Source: Straminergon stramineum (lineage: Eukaryota; Streptophyta; Bryopsida; Hypnales; Calliergonaceae). From it: 64,000 nt of DNA. Position numbers and translations under genes: made by a program. Position 1 is the first letter of the stretch, and each line of letters begins with the position of its first letter. Under the pieces are notes generated by a model. That model ran no database searches and was not told where the DNA came from. It worked only from the letters and a program-made list of their open reading frames with translations. The stretch spans positions 40,831,218-40,895,217 of the forward strand of contig OY987263.1 in assembly GCA_963920665.1 (NCBI GenBank). The letters run 5' to 3'. This document shows positions 1 to 13,391 of the stretch, piece after piece.

Positions 1-805
1 AACCCACACGACTATTTCTAGGGTTGAGAAAATGAAGTGGTATACGTAGAGTTCCCAATGTGAGTATAGAATGGATAGAAGTTGCCTTTGAAGATTGAAT
101 TGGTGTGCAGTTGCCTTTAAGTCCTCTTACAAGGATTTGCCTTTGCTTGCAATTTGAAGTCCTGAATTAGTTTTCAATGCTTTCTTGTGTGATCGACTGT
201 AGGGGTGTCATGCTTGCAAATTTTAGAATCTTTGTCGAATGGCTGGCATTCTGTGATAGGATTTGAAGAGGGGTACCTGTCCTTGTGTCTATGACGAAGA
301 AGGCCCTTCCAACTAAGTGAAATCATGTCTTTCAATGTTGTAAATATTTGACTTGGTTCTTTTTAGCACTCATTGTTGGGTGTTAACTTTAGTATTTTTC
401 TTTGATATCAAAAAGGAACTCATTTCTAGCCTAGATGTCTAGTAATTTCAGAGCCACAATAGGTCAATCTTCTCATTGGTAGCTTGATCAATGTAAAATG
501 TGGTGGACCTATTTGCTACATGTAGACATTTCTACATCCAAATTGGCTAAATAGATTGATGACCTAACAAAGGAATGCATCTGATACTGGGATGCAACTA
601 TTCCAAAGAGCTTGAAGGTTGTGTTTAATATGTTACTCCTTAGCAATCCATAACACATGTCTCGTGAATGATAAATGGATGGAATCAAGAGGATGCAAAG
701 GACTTGATTTTGGAGTATGAAACCTAGGTGCAAGGAGTAGACTCCATGTTTTGTTTGGTCACCTCATTTGTAGAGAAGCCTAATGGAGTGATGAGATGAG
801 ATGAT
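1..805. other. Left flank of unit A, non-coding, partly related to 31.3-31.5 kb
   Basis: No convincing gene is seen. The part at about 203-310 resembles 31378-31450: both carry a gggtgtc...cttgcaaatttt-like stretch followed by a tgacgaagaagg word, with a roughly 27-base extra piece in the left copy. This suggests that the upstream region of unit B (29.9-33.4 kb) has its counterpart here and beyond the left edge. Confidence 0.5.
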
Positions 806-2588
806 GAAGCTATTTAGATGGACTTGGTTTCCTTGTCATTACAATTGTTGGACCTCCTCCTAAAGATTGGACATTCCAATTGTGCCCACTATCCAATAAG
901 TTTCAAAAGTGTAGAGCAAATCTATGGCTTGAGTTATGAATTTTCTTTTAATCCAAAAAGCTTGCTATTATAGTGGTTATGGATTTTATATGTCTCTAGT
1001 TGTTTTCTAATTATTGTGCTATACTATGATTAGTTGAGTTATTATTGACCTTGTTAGGATAGGGTCATAGATATTGGTATGGACAATTGGTCTTCTATGA
1101 ATTTTGTTTTGTGTTTTTTTATAATTTGATTTCGTGCTTGATGTGCAGTTTGAAGGATGGTTTGGAATTTAAAAGTGGAAGTGAACTATTGGATGTCTAG
1201 GCAATTGGAATTTTTTTACTTAAGTTGTTACTTTTAAACTAGGGATGTTTGAAGCAATAGACCCAAGAGACCCATTGCAAAGACATAGTTGTTTGAAGTC
1301 TAGATAATATGCACTATGCACTTGCCTAGAAGTTGTGGAAGAACCTAGGCCAATATCTTTAAATGAAATGGCCTCGAGAATGCACTCCAAGGACATGTTT
1401 GAAATCCATTGAGAGTATGCAAAGCTTTTGCTTGTTGGTGTTGAGGTTCTTGAGCATGGAGGAAATGTGATGACTTGAATGGTTCTCTTGATTTATTAGG
1501 ATTTCAAAATGCAAAGCTTTTTTAATTTGGTGTCCAACATGCAATAATGCATTATTGCATTCTACCTAGTTTATTATTTTTGTAGATCTAAGGCTAAAAA
1601 GAAAACCATTTAATAATGGGAACCATGGTCCAATGACTTTTTGATTGCATATAGGATAGTGTTCATTGTTTATAATATGTACATTTTGTTTGATATATAT
1701 GTTGGTTCCAATTAAATCAAAGTTTTATGCAATTGTGCTTATCCATGTGTTTTCCCCTTGGTATTAGGACCTTCATTGCTACCAATCACAATTTGTCAAA
1801 AGCCATTGCTTTGAGTGATTTGAACAATCATCTCTATTTCTAGGTGGTGCAATTTCTTCAATCCAAATTTGTTTATGATATTGTGGAAACGACTATTGTA
1901 GACGAGTTTCATGATTGAATGCTACTATTGAGCATATTTTTTAAAATCTAAATTGGACAATGTCATTAGTGACTTGTATTTTTGTTCTTGCAGATTAAGA
2001 GACTCCTAAGAGGAATTGACTTATTTTGAGGCCATTCAATCAAAAGCATTGTCATATTGCTATGGGCATGTCTTGCTTTTCAAAATTATGTGCCCTTGTG
2101 GTTTGTTCTACACTCATGAGGAATTGCCTCTTAAGATTTTTGCAAAGTAGTCTACAAACTAGGAACAACTAAATAAGTAATTTTCTAAGATACAAAATGT
2201 ATAGCAATTGATAGTGACCCCCCTTACTTAGGACCTTGTTTCAAACACAATCTTGCTTCTTCTTTTGGTTGCTTATCTAAAATTTGATATCAAAGTGTTC
2301 ACAAAAGAAGGGTACAATCCTCTCAAGCATCCCTTCATTTGTATTGTTTATGAAAGCCTAGTTTAAATTTCTATTAAATACCCTTCATTGTGCCTTGATG
2401 ATTATTTATGTGTAACACCTTTGAGAAGATTTAGAGCATGAGTGTGATTTACTTATATTATATGAGTGTTGTGTGGTGGTTTTAGTTTGGCAAGTATTTG
2501 TCGGACTTGGTCTTATTATTTTACTATTTTTAGCCAAGTGTGATGAAGAATGTGCTCGCAGGAAAGCAATCAAGATAATGATGAATCA
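806..2588 (+). other. Upstream region of TNL copy A (promoter/5' leader candidate)
   Basis: This stretch matches 33446-35210 base for base over long runs but has no conserved reading frame, so it is probably promoter, 5' leader or leader intron of the receptor gene. An acceptor-like pyrimidine run ending in cag lies near 1993 (tag in the copy B equivalent near 34614). Another, cag at 2559-2561 (tag at 35181-35183 in B), directly precedes the first predicted coding exon. No promoter element can be assigned with confidence. Confidence 0.4.
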
Positions 2589-5500
2589 ATGCCAAATTAT
2601 TTAGATGGCGATGCAATACAAAGGTGATATCCTAAACCACTTGAAATTTGTCTTTTCAAAGTAGTGTAGGGGACTATGGCATGTTTGGACCTTGATACAT
2701 GTAAGCATTGTTGATTAATATGTATATTCTAGGTATCATCTTTTGTTTTACTTTTGAATAGTGGTGTTGCACTTGTTCCTTTTTGTTTTGAAAGATCTTA
2801 TGATGATGTAGATGTTCCACTAAAAGCTCAAGCATTGATCCTATTTTGGAGCCCAAACACAAGATCTTCTTAAGCCACAATGGAGCTCAAAAGGAGTTTG
2901 TGGAACACCTTTGCAAGGCCTTGGAAGATCGGTGGCGCTATCCCTTTTTTGATCGCCGCCTTGAAAGCTTACCAAAGGGTGAAAGGTTTCCAAAGTTGAT
3001 CATTCAAGCTGCTCAACAATGTGACATGTTGATTGTGGTAGTCTCTAATGAGTATTTTATGTCCAAGTGGCCCATGATTGAATTGAATGCTTTTGTAAAA
3101 GCTCATCAGTTGAACTGTAACACAAAAGGATCAAATGGCAGACCCAAGATTTTGCCTCTCTTCTATGGGCTTTCTATGAAGGACTTGGAAGATAAGGCCA
3201 TGCAAAAGAAATGGTTTCAGAATTGGGAGAAGTTGGCTAAAGATGATCCAAAGAAGCGAATTGTTGTGAGTGATTGGAAGTGTGCCTTGGATGTTTTGAG
3301 GTCATTTAATGGGTTGGAGTACAACAAGCAAATGAAGGAGATATTGGCCTATCAAGATGAGATTGTGGCCTTTGTTTGCAAGTCCATTGGTTCTAATTTG
3401 AAGTGGAAGGATGCACATGTGCAAGGCAAATCTAGTATTTGTAAGGTAATGTCCACAGGTACCTTTACTTGTGTTGCACTTCGGATTTTTCTTGATGTTG
3501 TGGATTAGATGATAGGCATATATTTCCTTGCAATCTCATTGCTTTCTTTTCTCTCAAGATTATAGTTTAATCTATAGAGTGAATTTGAGCAACGAGATGA
3601 ATTTTTCTATTTTTCTATGTTGGAGGTATTGGAATTTGAACCTTTTCTAGCATGTTGTGGTGGTGGGATTTGTAGGTGATTGGTAAGAAGATTGGAAGTG
3701 CCAAAGTTTCCAAGAGTTACCACGTCAAAGTAGTTGGTATCTATGGAGTAGGTGGTATTGGCAAGACTACAACTTGCAAGACATTATTGAATGAATTGTC
3801 GAGTGACTATGAAGGGCGTGTGTGCCATCTTGAATTCCCAAGTGTTCCTTCAATAGATTGCAATCAACTCCTTCAAAAAGCATTGGTAGATTTGACAAAG
3901 AAAAGCAAGGAAGAAATTGAAAACTTGGATGAAGGCATGGTGAGATTGTTGATCTTGGTTTTGATGGCATTTTCTAGTTGTATCTAGATTGGAGTAGAAA
4001 CTTTAATACATGAAGTCTTATTTTGATAGTTTGATGTCTATTATAAATAGTAATTGGACACTTTACATACTTTGATGCCTCTCCCCATTTGAGAAGTTTT
4101 ATGTGGAGGTTTTACACTATTGAAGGTGATTGCTTATGCAATGTTAGGTTTGAAATTGTGTGCTATGATATAGCATGCTTGTTGAACAATTAGCTAATGG
4201 TATTGACATTGAAGTCATTGTGTGTTCAATTGAGATGGCTTACATTTTGAATTCTTTAATGTGAGCAGTGCAAATATGCTTTGCATACAAGTCTTTCCAA
4301 GCAAAAAGTCTTTTTGGCTATCGACAATGTCCCAGATGATGAGAAATTATTGAAGCATGCAAAGATGTTTTTGGAAGTTCCTTATCATCCAGAGAGTTTG
4401 GTAATTGTGACTGCTCGTTCTAAAAGTATTCTTAAGTGTTTGGAAATAGATGAAGATGCATGTGGTGAGATGCCAGAGCTTGAAGAAGTGGATGCAATGA
4501 AATTATTCTTGTACCATGCCGCTCAGGGGAAGGAATTTAATGGAGATGATGTGGGTCACATATTGAAGTGCATCCAAAGTTGTTATCTTTCCAAAGGAGA
4601 TGGATTTGGTTCCCACTACCATCCTTTGGCTTTGGAAGCTTTGGGTTTCCAAATGTATCGCCATGGAGAGAATCCTTCAGAATGGGTGAAGAAATTGCTG
4701 CGGGTTAGAACTTTTAGTTCTTCAGGAAAGGCAAATCCTGTCTTTGACATTTTGAGGAGCAATTTTGACTCTCTACCATCAAGTGAACAAATTTTGTTTA
4801 TGGATTTGGGACTCCTTGATCAAATTTCTAAAGATTACATTGAACACTGGAGTATCGAGTGGTTGTGTGACTTGTACAAGGATGACAAAGATGAAATCCA
4901 AGATCAGGTACAACTTTTGCATTTATCTTTTTATAGTATTGTATATTGTGCTTTCTAGTTCTAGTTATAAGTTTATTTCAATGTTTCACCTTTGAATTAT
5001 AGATGTCATTGGTAATGCATGATGTTCTTTGTTGTTTTTCTTGATGAAACAAATCCACTTGGGATCAATCTATACTTGAATTAAAGATTTGGAATTTTGA
5101 ATAAGAGATATTGAGGTTGGAAGTTGGTAATGAATTTTTCAACTTTGAAAGTTGGTTTTGAATCCAAAGGAGTTGCATTGAGAGAAACATTACAAAGTCA
5201 AATGTACATTTAGATCTGGAAGTTTTTCAAGTTATAGGAAGTTTTTTCTAGAACTTTGTGTGACAAAGATGGTAAATTGATTGAAATGGAGTGTGAAAAC
5301 TATAAAGTGATTCATTTGATCTAAGTTTTGATTCCAATCTTTTGTGATGCATTTAAAGCATGTCTTAGTTATGCAAACACAACATTTCCTAGTTTATTGA
5401 TCATAAAAGAATGTACCTAGTTTTCTTATGAAATGTTTAGTTAACAATGTCTTATGGAATTATTTGTGTGTGTGTTGGAATGGCAGTTGGAGAATTTGAA

Positions 5501-6904
5501 ACGAAATGGCTTGTTGCAAGATGTGGATTTGACAACCGGAAAGATAACCATGCATGATTTGTATTTTGAGTTTGCTAAATTGGAAGCAAAAGGATTTTTC
5601 AACAAGTCGTCAAACATGAGAAAGCAGAAGTGGATGTATGTGGAGAATGGTGATTTCAAAGAGCTTAAAATGACACCCAAGGATAGATGTTGGCCGGAAT
5701 TGAGACGCCTTGCTATTACTCAATGCGGCTATTATCCAACCTGTGGTCAGGTTGCATTTTGGAGGGAATCCAATGGGTTCATTTTTCCAATGTTGAGGTT
5801 CTTCATTTGGTTGGGTTGCATTGGGGATGGGGAACTTTGAATTTAGAGCACTTGGTGTTCTTAAGGGTTTTGTGTTTGTTTGATACTATACAGCTTGCTA
5901 GCCTTGAAGGCTTGGGAAAATTGAAGAACCTCACCCGATTTACATGGATAGTCGATACAGACGGAGCTTGCTTGGAGGGTACTACAGATTTGGTGGGGCA
6001 ACTTCCTTCGTCCCTCAAAACATTGTTCATTGATGGCAATGTGGTATTGGGGTCGGACTTCCTTGCTCAATGCCGGAGTTTGTCCAATCTAAAGCTCAAG
6101 TGGGTTGTAGTGAGTACACTGGATTTGAGCAATTGTCGGTCCCTAGAAATTGTGTCCCTTTGGTGTGTTCAGAAGTTGCAAACTTTGTTAGGGCTGGCAG
6201 CCTGTCGGCCATTCAACCTACAATCTCTTAAGATTAGGAATTGCGAGGATATGGTTGATGTTCCAGGGCTGAATTATGTTGTCAGCCTAAAGCAATTACG
6301 GATTTTGCATTGTCCGAAGTTGGAGGTGCATGGTCTGCCTACTTGCACCGAATTGCCTTATTGGAGATTAAGTTCTGGAGAAGGTGCAGAGGTTAAGAGT
6401 CCGGTGGTGGGTGCACAGAATTTCATTCCATGCCAGCTTCAAGGGCTTTCATGTTCATCGAGCCAATCTATGGAGGGACCGAATCCTAATGGATTTAACC
6501 AATTAGAAGTTCTGGACTTGAGTGGCAACGATGGATTGGCATCCTTGGAAGGATTGGTGGATTTGCCTGCATTGCGAAGCCTCAAGCTTCGGTGCTGCAG
6601 ATCTCTGTTGCGGTTGCCAGACTTGAGTAAGTCTAGGAACCTTGAAGTCCTCGAACTTACCCGATGTGATGCGCTCAAGCTCTATGAGAAAGATATTCAA
6701 ATGCTTTCGGAGTTGCCTTTGTTACTTGTTTTAGGATATGAGTTCCAACAGTTCAGGTTGGACTTTATTCGACAAAAGGCAGTAGTTCATTCATGCAAAG
6801 AGAGGCACTGGCTTCCACGTTCTGGGTGGGTTTGGAAGGAGCATGAATGGGTAGAGAGAGATCTGGGCACTCCTCCAATTCCATTGCGAAGCGTGGCCCT
6901 ATAA
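2589..6904 (+). pseudogene. TIR-NB-ARC-LRR immune receptor, copy A, frameshifted in the LRR exon
   Basis: Predicted coding segments are 2589-2623, 2812-3445, 3676-3939, 4269-4907 and 5487-6904, each bounded by AG acceptors and GT donors in the same phases as copy B. The TIR exon has the FLSHNGAQK opening and the SKWPMIEL motif. The next exon has the P-loop GVGGIGKTTT, the third KVFLAIDNV (kinase-2) and HYHPLAL (GLPLA position), and the last ITMHDL (MHD). Near 5756-5760 one base is missing relative to copy B (gcattttgg against gcatgtttgg). The MHD frame therefore ends at 5840 and the LRR continues in another frame to 6904. The stop comes about 11 residues earlier than in copy B. One 22-residue LRR present in B is absent. 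It could still make a truncated TIR-NB-ARC protein, and an assembly error at the indel is possible. Confidence 0.85.
5756..5760 (+). other. One-base deletion causing the frameshift in TNL copy A
   Basis: Aligning cctgtggtc...ggaggg between the copies gives 19 bases in B and 18 in A. The missing base falls in the gcat(g)tttgg run. Upstream and downstream differences between the copies in this exon are multiples of three (for example 15 bases fewer between ctcaat and cctgtggtc), so this single base accounts for the frame change. Confidence 0.85.
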
Positions 6905-8960
6905 TCCTATATGACAAGCAACTAGTCCCAGGCGCACAGATTTAAAGCATGCTGGCACGCTCTGGAGCATTCTATGCAAATTGAATGGTCAAGATCTGGC
7001 AATCGCAGCTGGTTGAGCCAGCTGAAACGTAGGCTGATGCCCATTGGCCTCTTCTTTGAGTGCTTCTTACACGAAGTTAACGACATCACCAAGCTTGTGA
7101 GTTGATTCGGGAAGAGAAGATGCTATCTTTTGATCCAACTTGGTTCTGGAGAGGTGGCGACGCTTTTAGCAGTCTGCTGGTGTGGCAATCGAATTAGGCG
7201 AATTCCTTGTTGTTTTAGCAGGTGGAATTCGACAACGTGAATGGGCAGAGGATGCACGTGGAGGTTGAGCTTGGTTTTCGAATTTCCCTTAATTCTCTTA
7301 TTTGGGTGTCAGGAGTCGAGGCTGATGGGCTTGGTGATCGCTGTTAAGGATGCGTGTCCTGACGTTTGGTCCTCGCTCAGTGGCAATCGAATTCTTCAAT
7401 CCCGCAAGAAGGATTCCTTCAGTTCGATATTTTGCTCGGCAGCATGCATGTGCGTTTAATATTGCAAACATTTGCGACTATCCGATGGTCCGTGAGCTAC
7501 AAAATTCTGTGTGAACCTCCATTGTTACGCCTGTTGTTTTTGCATTTTCTTCAGTTTACATCGTGTTTGTCTGTGAGAGATCCCCATGCAATTTCTGCCA
7601 TTCACATCCACAGCAGAGAGTGGTAGAGTGAGATTGCCATTCAAGAAGTTGTTTGTAGTGCAAGCACAAGTGAAGTATGCATGCTGTTGTAGCTTTGAGA
7701 CACGAAACAATGCATCATTCGTGGTAAGCAAGGGGCACTCTCTGGAGTTTGGGAGGCCCGAGCAGTGATTTGTGTACGGTCGTTGATTTGCATGACTTTG
7801 CACTCCAATCGTGAGCAGCCCTTTCTGGCCCTCATGGATTCTGTAATGTCTGACACTACACTGATTTATCCCAAGAGTGATGCCACAAAATGAGTGTCAC
7901 CTGCAATATCAAAGTCACTACAAATTGTACTTTTTGTGAACATTAGTACAATTTGTCCATATTCCAATCTGCACCAATGAAAAATAGAGTGAATTTCATA
8001 CATTACATCTTACGCTCGAAGAGTATTAATAAGTGTAGTGATGCAAGAGCTGTGACATATCCGTCCTTGACAGGTGAAAACGTCTTTGTGATGGAAGGAG
8101 GTCATGCAGGTGTATGAGAAATTGGCAATTTCAGGTGTACTGATCGACAGGATAGAAACCATTTGCTGATATTTTGGAGCCGCATTGAACTTGCCTTGTT
8201 TCACCACAATTTGCTCCACCATTTTGCGTGAATGAGAAGTCTCAATTGGTCTCCAGGAGAAGTTGTGATTAACCATTTCATAAAAAGCAGAGACAATTTA
8301 TTCGACGGTGCGGGGTACATGCCACTACTTCTGAGGATTTGCAACAGTCCTGCCGTTGTTATGAAACTCAAGATTTAGAAGTCAGTACCGGATTGGACTA
8401 AAGTCATTGTCGATGAGGACGACAGCGAACATCAAGAACCCAATGACAAAAAATGAAGTATCAAAAGCAGTTCTGCAACCATTGAGGTGCAAAAGCCCTT
8501 TGGTGCCTTGTTTGGCTTGGGAGTTGCAAGCCAATGGGGATCAATATTCCAATTTGAAGAGGGAGCCAACTGAATTGTATGCACCTGTGCGTTTTTGATT
8601 GCAGTCTCCTCGACAACGAGGTAGATCGTGTGGCACTGGGTACGCAATCCGCGGTGGAGGAAGGCATCTGGGACCAGGAGTCATGGGGGCCTTCATAACA
8701 TTTGTCGAAACTGGAGAAGCCGACTGTATGAAAACCAGAAGTACCACTAATTCAGGTATTGAAAACACCTGTAGTCACAAGCTACGTTCAAAGCTAGAGC
8801 TGTAGCCGTAAATTAGTCACCAGCTATCTTGCATGCTCTCGTGCGGTTTTGTGACTTTTGACCATATACTCGCACTCAGAAATATTTTTCCCCAGTAATA
8901 GGAAGATCAGTTGGTAATTTCACGTCCACTGATACCAATCATGGACTGGTACCATTGCAG
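6905..8960 (+). other. GC-richer downstream region of TNL copy A with decayed coding traces
   Basis: This region is visibly richer in GC than the flanking transposon DNA and is well conserved with 39670-41700. The frame that is open at 40990-41298 in copy B is interrupted here by a TAG at 8376-8378 (counterpart 8265-8573). It may be a long 3' untranslated region, extra exons, or remnants of a second gene. I do not recognise a family. Confidence 0.4.
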
Positions 8961-9292
8961 GCTCTGGAAAATTGACTGCAAGAGACCAAGGCGAAGCTGA
9001 TAGCACGCACTCCGGGGCCTCGGAAGACGGCAGCATTCCCAACAAGCAGAGTTGCTACTATTCAAGGACCGATTCTGTCTGTAAGTTGCAGACTCCAGGG
9101 GCTCAGCAAGCTGTTGCGCACAACAGGCCCCAACAAGCGGGCGAACCTGAGCATCCTCAAGTGAAAACTATTCGGTCAGAAAGACATAATGGCCGCCCGA
9201 ACTCTGCAATTCGGCTGGAGGCAGGTCGACTACATGTGAATGTGAGCCATCGATCTGAGAATCGAGAGAACATGATCGCAGTCCAGTCGTAG
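8961..9292 (+). CDS. Candidate terminal exon of unknown gene, copy A
   Basis: A clean acceptor (ccattgcag at 8952-8960) opens a frame running to a TAG at 9292. The predicted peptide (about 109 residues) is hydrophilic, rich in S, E, Q and R, and has no domain I recognise. The copy B partner (41701-42023) keeps the same acceptor, frame and stop, and differs by an in-frame 9-base gap (residues near SCYYSRTDSV). Upstream exons and a start codon were not found. It could belong to an alternative 3' end of the TNL transcript or to a separate gene. Confidence 0.45.
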
Positions 9293-10367
9293 CACGACGC
9301 CACCAGCGCTGACTGCAGCATCACTGACATTGGCATTGTTATTGCTTCATCAGTCGATTCAAGGTTTGATGAAGGTATGTACTGCACACCTAAATGCGTC
9401 CATGCAAGTATTTGACCTGGTTCCTAATCCTTCAATTCCGTTCTTTCTTATCCTTCTGAAAGATAATTCCAGGGCATCTTAGCATTTATTTCTTAGACAT
9501 TTTATGAATCAATTTCTGAATTTGCGAAGGCCTAATTATAGATGTACCCAAAATCAACCTGAATCTCTCATGTTGAGACAATGCACACTTTGGCAAGAAT
9601 CTATGGGGTTGTATTTAGGTCAGGGTAGCGACTAAAGGTAATTATATTATGTAAAACGTTGGAATCCCCAATTTTGTTGATGATATGTTTGGTTTCATAC
9701 TCCATTGGTATTAAAGACTATGGGCTTTTGCATTTGTGCCCAATCGAGAAGTTCCTTGAAACGAATTTGAGACAAGGTAATTGCAGTTTATCAACTCTTT
9801 ATTTTAAACTGTGTTTTTAATTTAATTAAATTGTTTCAATATTTTTTTAGACAATATTGTTGGGAGAATTTTCTCCAGATTTCATGAAGAGATCTCCCTA
9901 CAGTTTTAGTGGTCACTCGGAGGTCCTCTGATATATCTTGGGGAGGCCTTTGTTTTACCATTCGGATCACTCCCTAGGAATCATGGCAGAAGATGCTGTT
10001 TATGATGTTTTATAAAGTTTCTGAAGCCATTTACTTGTACTGAGAAAACTGTTGTTCTGGCTGCTACGCCTAATTATATGATTGGCCTGCACATCAGCTG
10101 TGATCATTTCTTCACTTCAAACGAGTGTAAAAGGTGCTCAAATTTTAGTGCTCTGAAACAAAAACTACAATGTCATGTCAATTTTGCTGTATTTGCCCAA
10201 GTTCACGAATGGGCTCGTTTGCGGGAGCTCTGAAGGACTAGCTTCGCTTCGCACATCAGAATTAGCTTTGAAAGTTTCAGTAAAGGTTTTCTGACTAAAT
10301 ATTACAATCCTACAAAACATAAAGCTACACTCATTTCTTCATTACAAGTTGAGATTTGTATTGAACT
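9293..10367. other. Gene-free stretch after the downstream exon, copy A
   Basis: Well conserved with 42024-43071 but with no sizeable open frame kept in both copies. No transposon ends are recognised. It may include the 3' untranslated part and downstream flank of the preceding transcript. Confidence 0.4.
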
Positions 10368-11310
10368 TTAACCCGAAAAAAAATTTGATTATGTTTTCAA
10401 CAAAAACACTCTAAAACTACCATTTCTTGTACAAGTACCAAATTTTAGAAAAAAATAAAAATTTAGTCACATGTAAACATAGGATCTTGTAGTTTTAGAG
10501 AACATGTAGAAAAAATTTCAGAAATTTCCACCATGTAGATCGTAAGATGTTCGTGTTTGAGTTGAAAAAATCCTTTCGTTGGCCTTGCAAAAAAGAAGAC
10601 AATTGTACTTCACAAGGTCACATTTGTATGAAAAAATGTCCAAAATGGTGGTGCTTCTTTGGATTCATTCTTCAAGGCAAGTTGGTTACATGCTTGAAGA
10701 AATTCAAATCATTTGGAATTATACAAAATATAGGAAAAAAATAGTAAGTAGAAAGAAGTAGAGAATGATTCAAAATACTAAATTGTTAAGAATTTAGTCA
10801 TGGAATTGAAAAATGTCAATCCCAAGGGTTGTAATGTTGTAATGAACAATCTCCATCCGATATTTTTTTTTTCAAAAATATTGAAAATTGAGTTAATTAA
10901 AAGACTTCAAATTTTATCCTAGAGTCTAGATTCTATAACTATCTACAAACTAAACATCCTTGTAGCTTACATCTCATTGATCAAAATGGAATGATTGAAA
11001 GCTTTTCACATGTATAGAAATCTAGAAAATTAATTTCAGATTTTTGTTTCTTAAAAGATTTATTTTTTTAAGAATATTATTGAGTTTCCCAAGGCCCTAA
11101 GTTGCCCATCAAACAATGAAAATTACATATCATGCAATAAATTATTAACCATGTAGTCAAAAGTTATGAAAATTGTTGGGCTTTAAAGAAAGACCTTGTC
11201 TACATGTTATGAGAAATTTTCAAAAAATTAAGAAAAAAAAATTCCATTCATAGTCAGTTGCCCAAAATCACTATGTTGCCAATCAACGCAATTTGATGCT
11301 TTAGGGGTAA
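10368..11310. mobile_element. TTAA-type MITE, long subfamily, unit A member 1
   Basis: The left end is TTAA at 10368-10371 followed by a decayed CCCG end. The right end is CTTTAGGGG followed by TAA at 11308-11310. The interior shares long words with 22912-23841, 25416-26339, 43072-44020 and 61096-62010, including the run aaaaaatgtccaaaatggtg, ttcacaaggtcaca and tatgttttca. No protein is encoded. This is an old copy present before the duplication, since unit B has it too. Confidence 0.75.
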
Positions 11311-12465
11311 AACACTAGAAATTAAAATATCAAATATAAGAAATTCTCAAAATTGTATTTTTCTTTTTTTCTTGGTCCATTCTTGATATTCATTAGGCTG
11401 TTCCTTAGTCTGTGTAAAACACAGATTTTCAGTCCTATAAGACCATTTCCTGGAGGAGGCCTGCATCTTTGAAAAATGAAGGATTTTGCAGAGAGATGGC
11501 ACCCTTCCCTGGTTCAATTTGATTGGCAATTAGTTTATGTGAAGGAAGTACAGGTCATAAATGATGCTGTTTTATTTCCTGAAGTTATTTTAATCTCATT
11601 ATGGAAGTACAAATCATCATAGAAAAAAATTACCATAAGTTAGATGATCTAAATTCATGCAAAAACCTGCAGAAACTGATGATCCTAGAGGATCAAAAAT
11701 ATTTACCTCACCATCTTTAAAATGAACATCTATTTTATTCATGATTTTGTGTCTTTTTGCACTTGATGATGCCACCCTTACGGTGCTCTGAATGATGCTT
11801 CTATGATGAAACCCGCATAAGCTTATTGAGGCTTGAGTTTTGAACTTTTGCACTGAATGATTTGCGCAGAGTCTGTTCACAGGTTCACAACCAGGTCGGA
11901 TTAGCGATGGTTTCTCAAAAGGGGAGAGCAAGACACACATTTGTATAAGTATTGGATGAAGGGTTTAGGGTTTAGGCAGTACTAGCTTAGAACAGCCCAT
12001 TATGGTCAAAAGATCCATGTCAGATACCTATGGAATGACCCCATTAAGGGTTCTATCAATAAATGAGAGTTGGGCCACAATCCTTGGCTTTGGTAACAGT
12101 CATAGAGTATTAAGTTAGTGATCTTAATAGGAACTTTTAGCTTTTCAATGTAAATTCATTGGAGGAAGTGACATTTTTAGGTTTCCATGGCAGAAAATAT
12201 TGTAAGTGCTTTAGATGAGTAAGATGACCATTTAGGGGGGCATTTTTTGTTAGTTTTGGGGTAGTCTAGAGGCTCTTTGGACCATGATGGGCAACACACT
12301 TCAAAAATTCATATCAAATTCATACTTTGTTGAAAAAATATAATTCAACTACTCTCACCATTTCTCACACTTGTCTTTAAAGGGGGGGGGGGGCATTTCC
12401 TTTTCAAACTTTAGCAATGGCATGAAGGCAAACTCTTAATTCTAACCACTATGGGTTGTTTTACC
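11311..12465. other. Gene-free stretch, copy A
   Basis: Conserved with 44021-45186. It holds a short telomere-like motif (11961-11976) and a homopolymer run of 12 G (12382-12393; 14 G at 45101-45114 in unit B). No gene is recognised. Confidence 0.5.
11961..11976 (+). repeat. Short plant telomere-type motif (TTTAGGG)
   Basis: The sequence reads gggtttagggtttagg. The copy B counterpart at 44689-44707 is gggtttagggtttaggggg. Two units are far too few for a telomere. It may be an interstitial relic or a telo-box promoter element. It fits the TTTAGGG repeat of land plants. Confidence 0.6.
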
Positions 12466-13391
12466 TTAAACTCTAAAGTCTCATTGTCCCCTTGAGAAAC
12501 AAAATGACTTTCAAGTAGTTTCCTACAGTTTCAATATTCATTGAGATTTTTGAAATTTTCTTTAAAGATAGGAAAACATATCAACTATTTGAGATTCTAG
12601 GATTATAACTTTTATTTTGATTGGTACCCAATAGCAAAAGTTATGCCACCCTAAGCCCCCAAATGGCATTGGTCAATACAAAAAAATTACAAGAAGGCAA
12701 AATAAAATTTTCAAAATTTTGCTTCTCATAGAGAGTATTTTTGTCAATATCAAAAGATTTGATTCATTCTAATATTTGGAATCTTGTTTTCTAGACAATC
12801 TTGTTTTTTGGACAATCTAAACATCTTCTTGAGAAAATGACTTATAGGATTCATTTTTGAATGCAACTTTCGAAATTTTATCAAAAAAATATTGTTTGAG
12901 AGGGTCAAGTTTGTTTGCCAAACAATCTCACCGTTGGGATTATTGTGCTTCAATTTCTTCTTAGAACTATTAACTGGATTTAGTTTTTTGTTCAATCTCA
13001 TACCTATTTCCACTTAACAATTTTTCAAAGAATGAAAATCAAGTGTGTTTTCTTTGGATTTTTTTTCTAGAATTTTAATTCAATTCTTCAACATAATTTT
13101 TTTAATTTAGCTAGTGTAGTGCAAAAATTTTGAGCTACGAAAATTCAAAGCTTTAAAACATAGGCAAGCAAGGTGGCCAAAATCCAAATTTCTTCACTTC
13201 AAACACAAATATTCTGTAATCCATGTCATCAAAGTTTCTGAAATTTCTTCCACACATTCTTATACCAATTTAGTGTAAGATCCTATAGTTAGATATGCAA
13301 AAGAAAATTATAAAGCTTCTACACTTTGCAATGGAAATGATAGTTTTGAGTAGAATGTGATGAAAAAAAGCCTCGAGACTTTAGGGGGTAA
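12466..13391. mobile_element. TTAA-type MITE, second subfamily, unit A
   Basis: The left end is TTAA (12466-12469) followed by ACTCTAAAGTCTC. The right end is GAGACTTTAGGGG followed by GTAA, giving inverted repeats of about 13 bases (CYCTAAAGTCTC). The interior carries the words cataggaaaacat-like, caaaagttatg and tttctgaaatttcttccacacattc, which also occur in 18490-20252. The unit B orthologue is 45187-46110. Non-coding. Confidence 0.75.

Noticed and set aside
2846..3508. Start of the TNL protein directly at the first residue before EPKHKIFLSH
   Set aside because: The codon there is TTG, not ATG, in both copies. A conserved upstream exon with matching phase supplies an ATG.
7525..9387. Multiple small minus-strand frames mirrored in unit B
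   Set aside because: Their conservation follows from the DNA duplication itself. They have stops or frame differences between units and lie opposite better-supported plus-strand frames.
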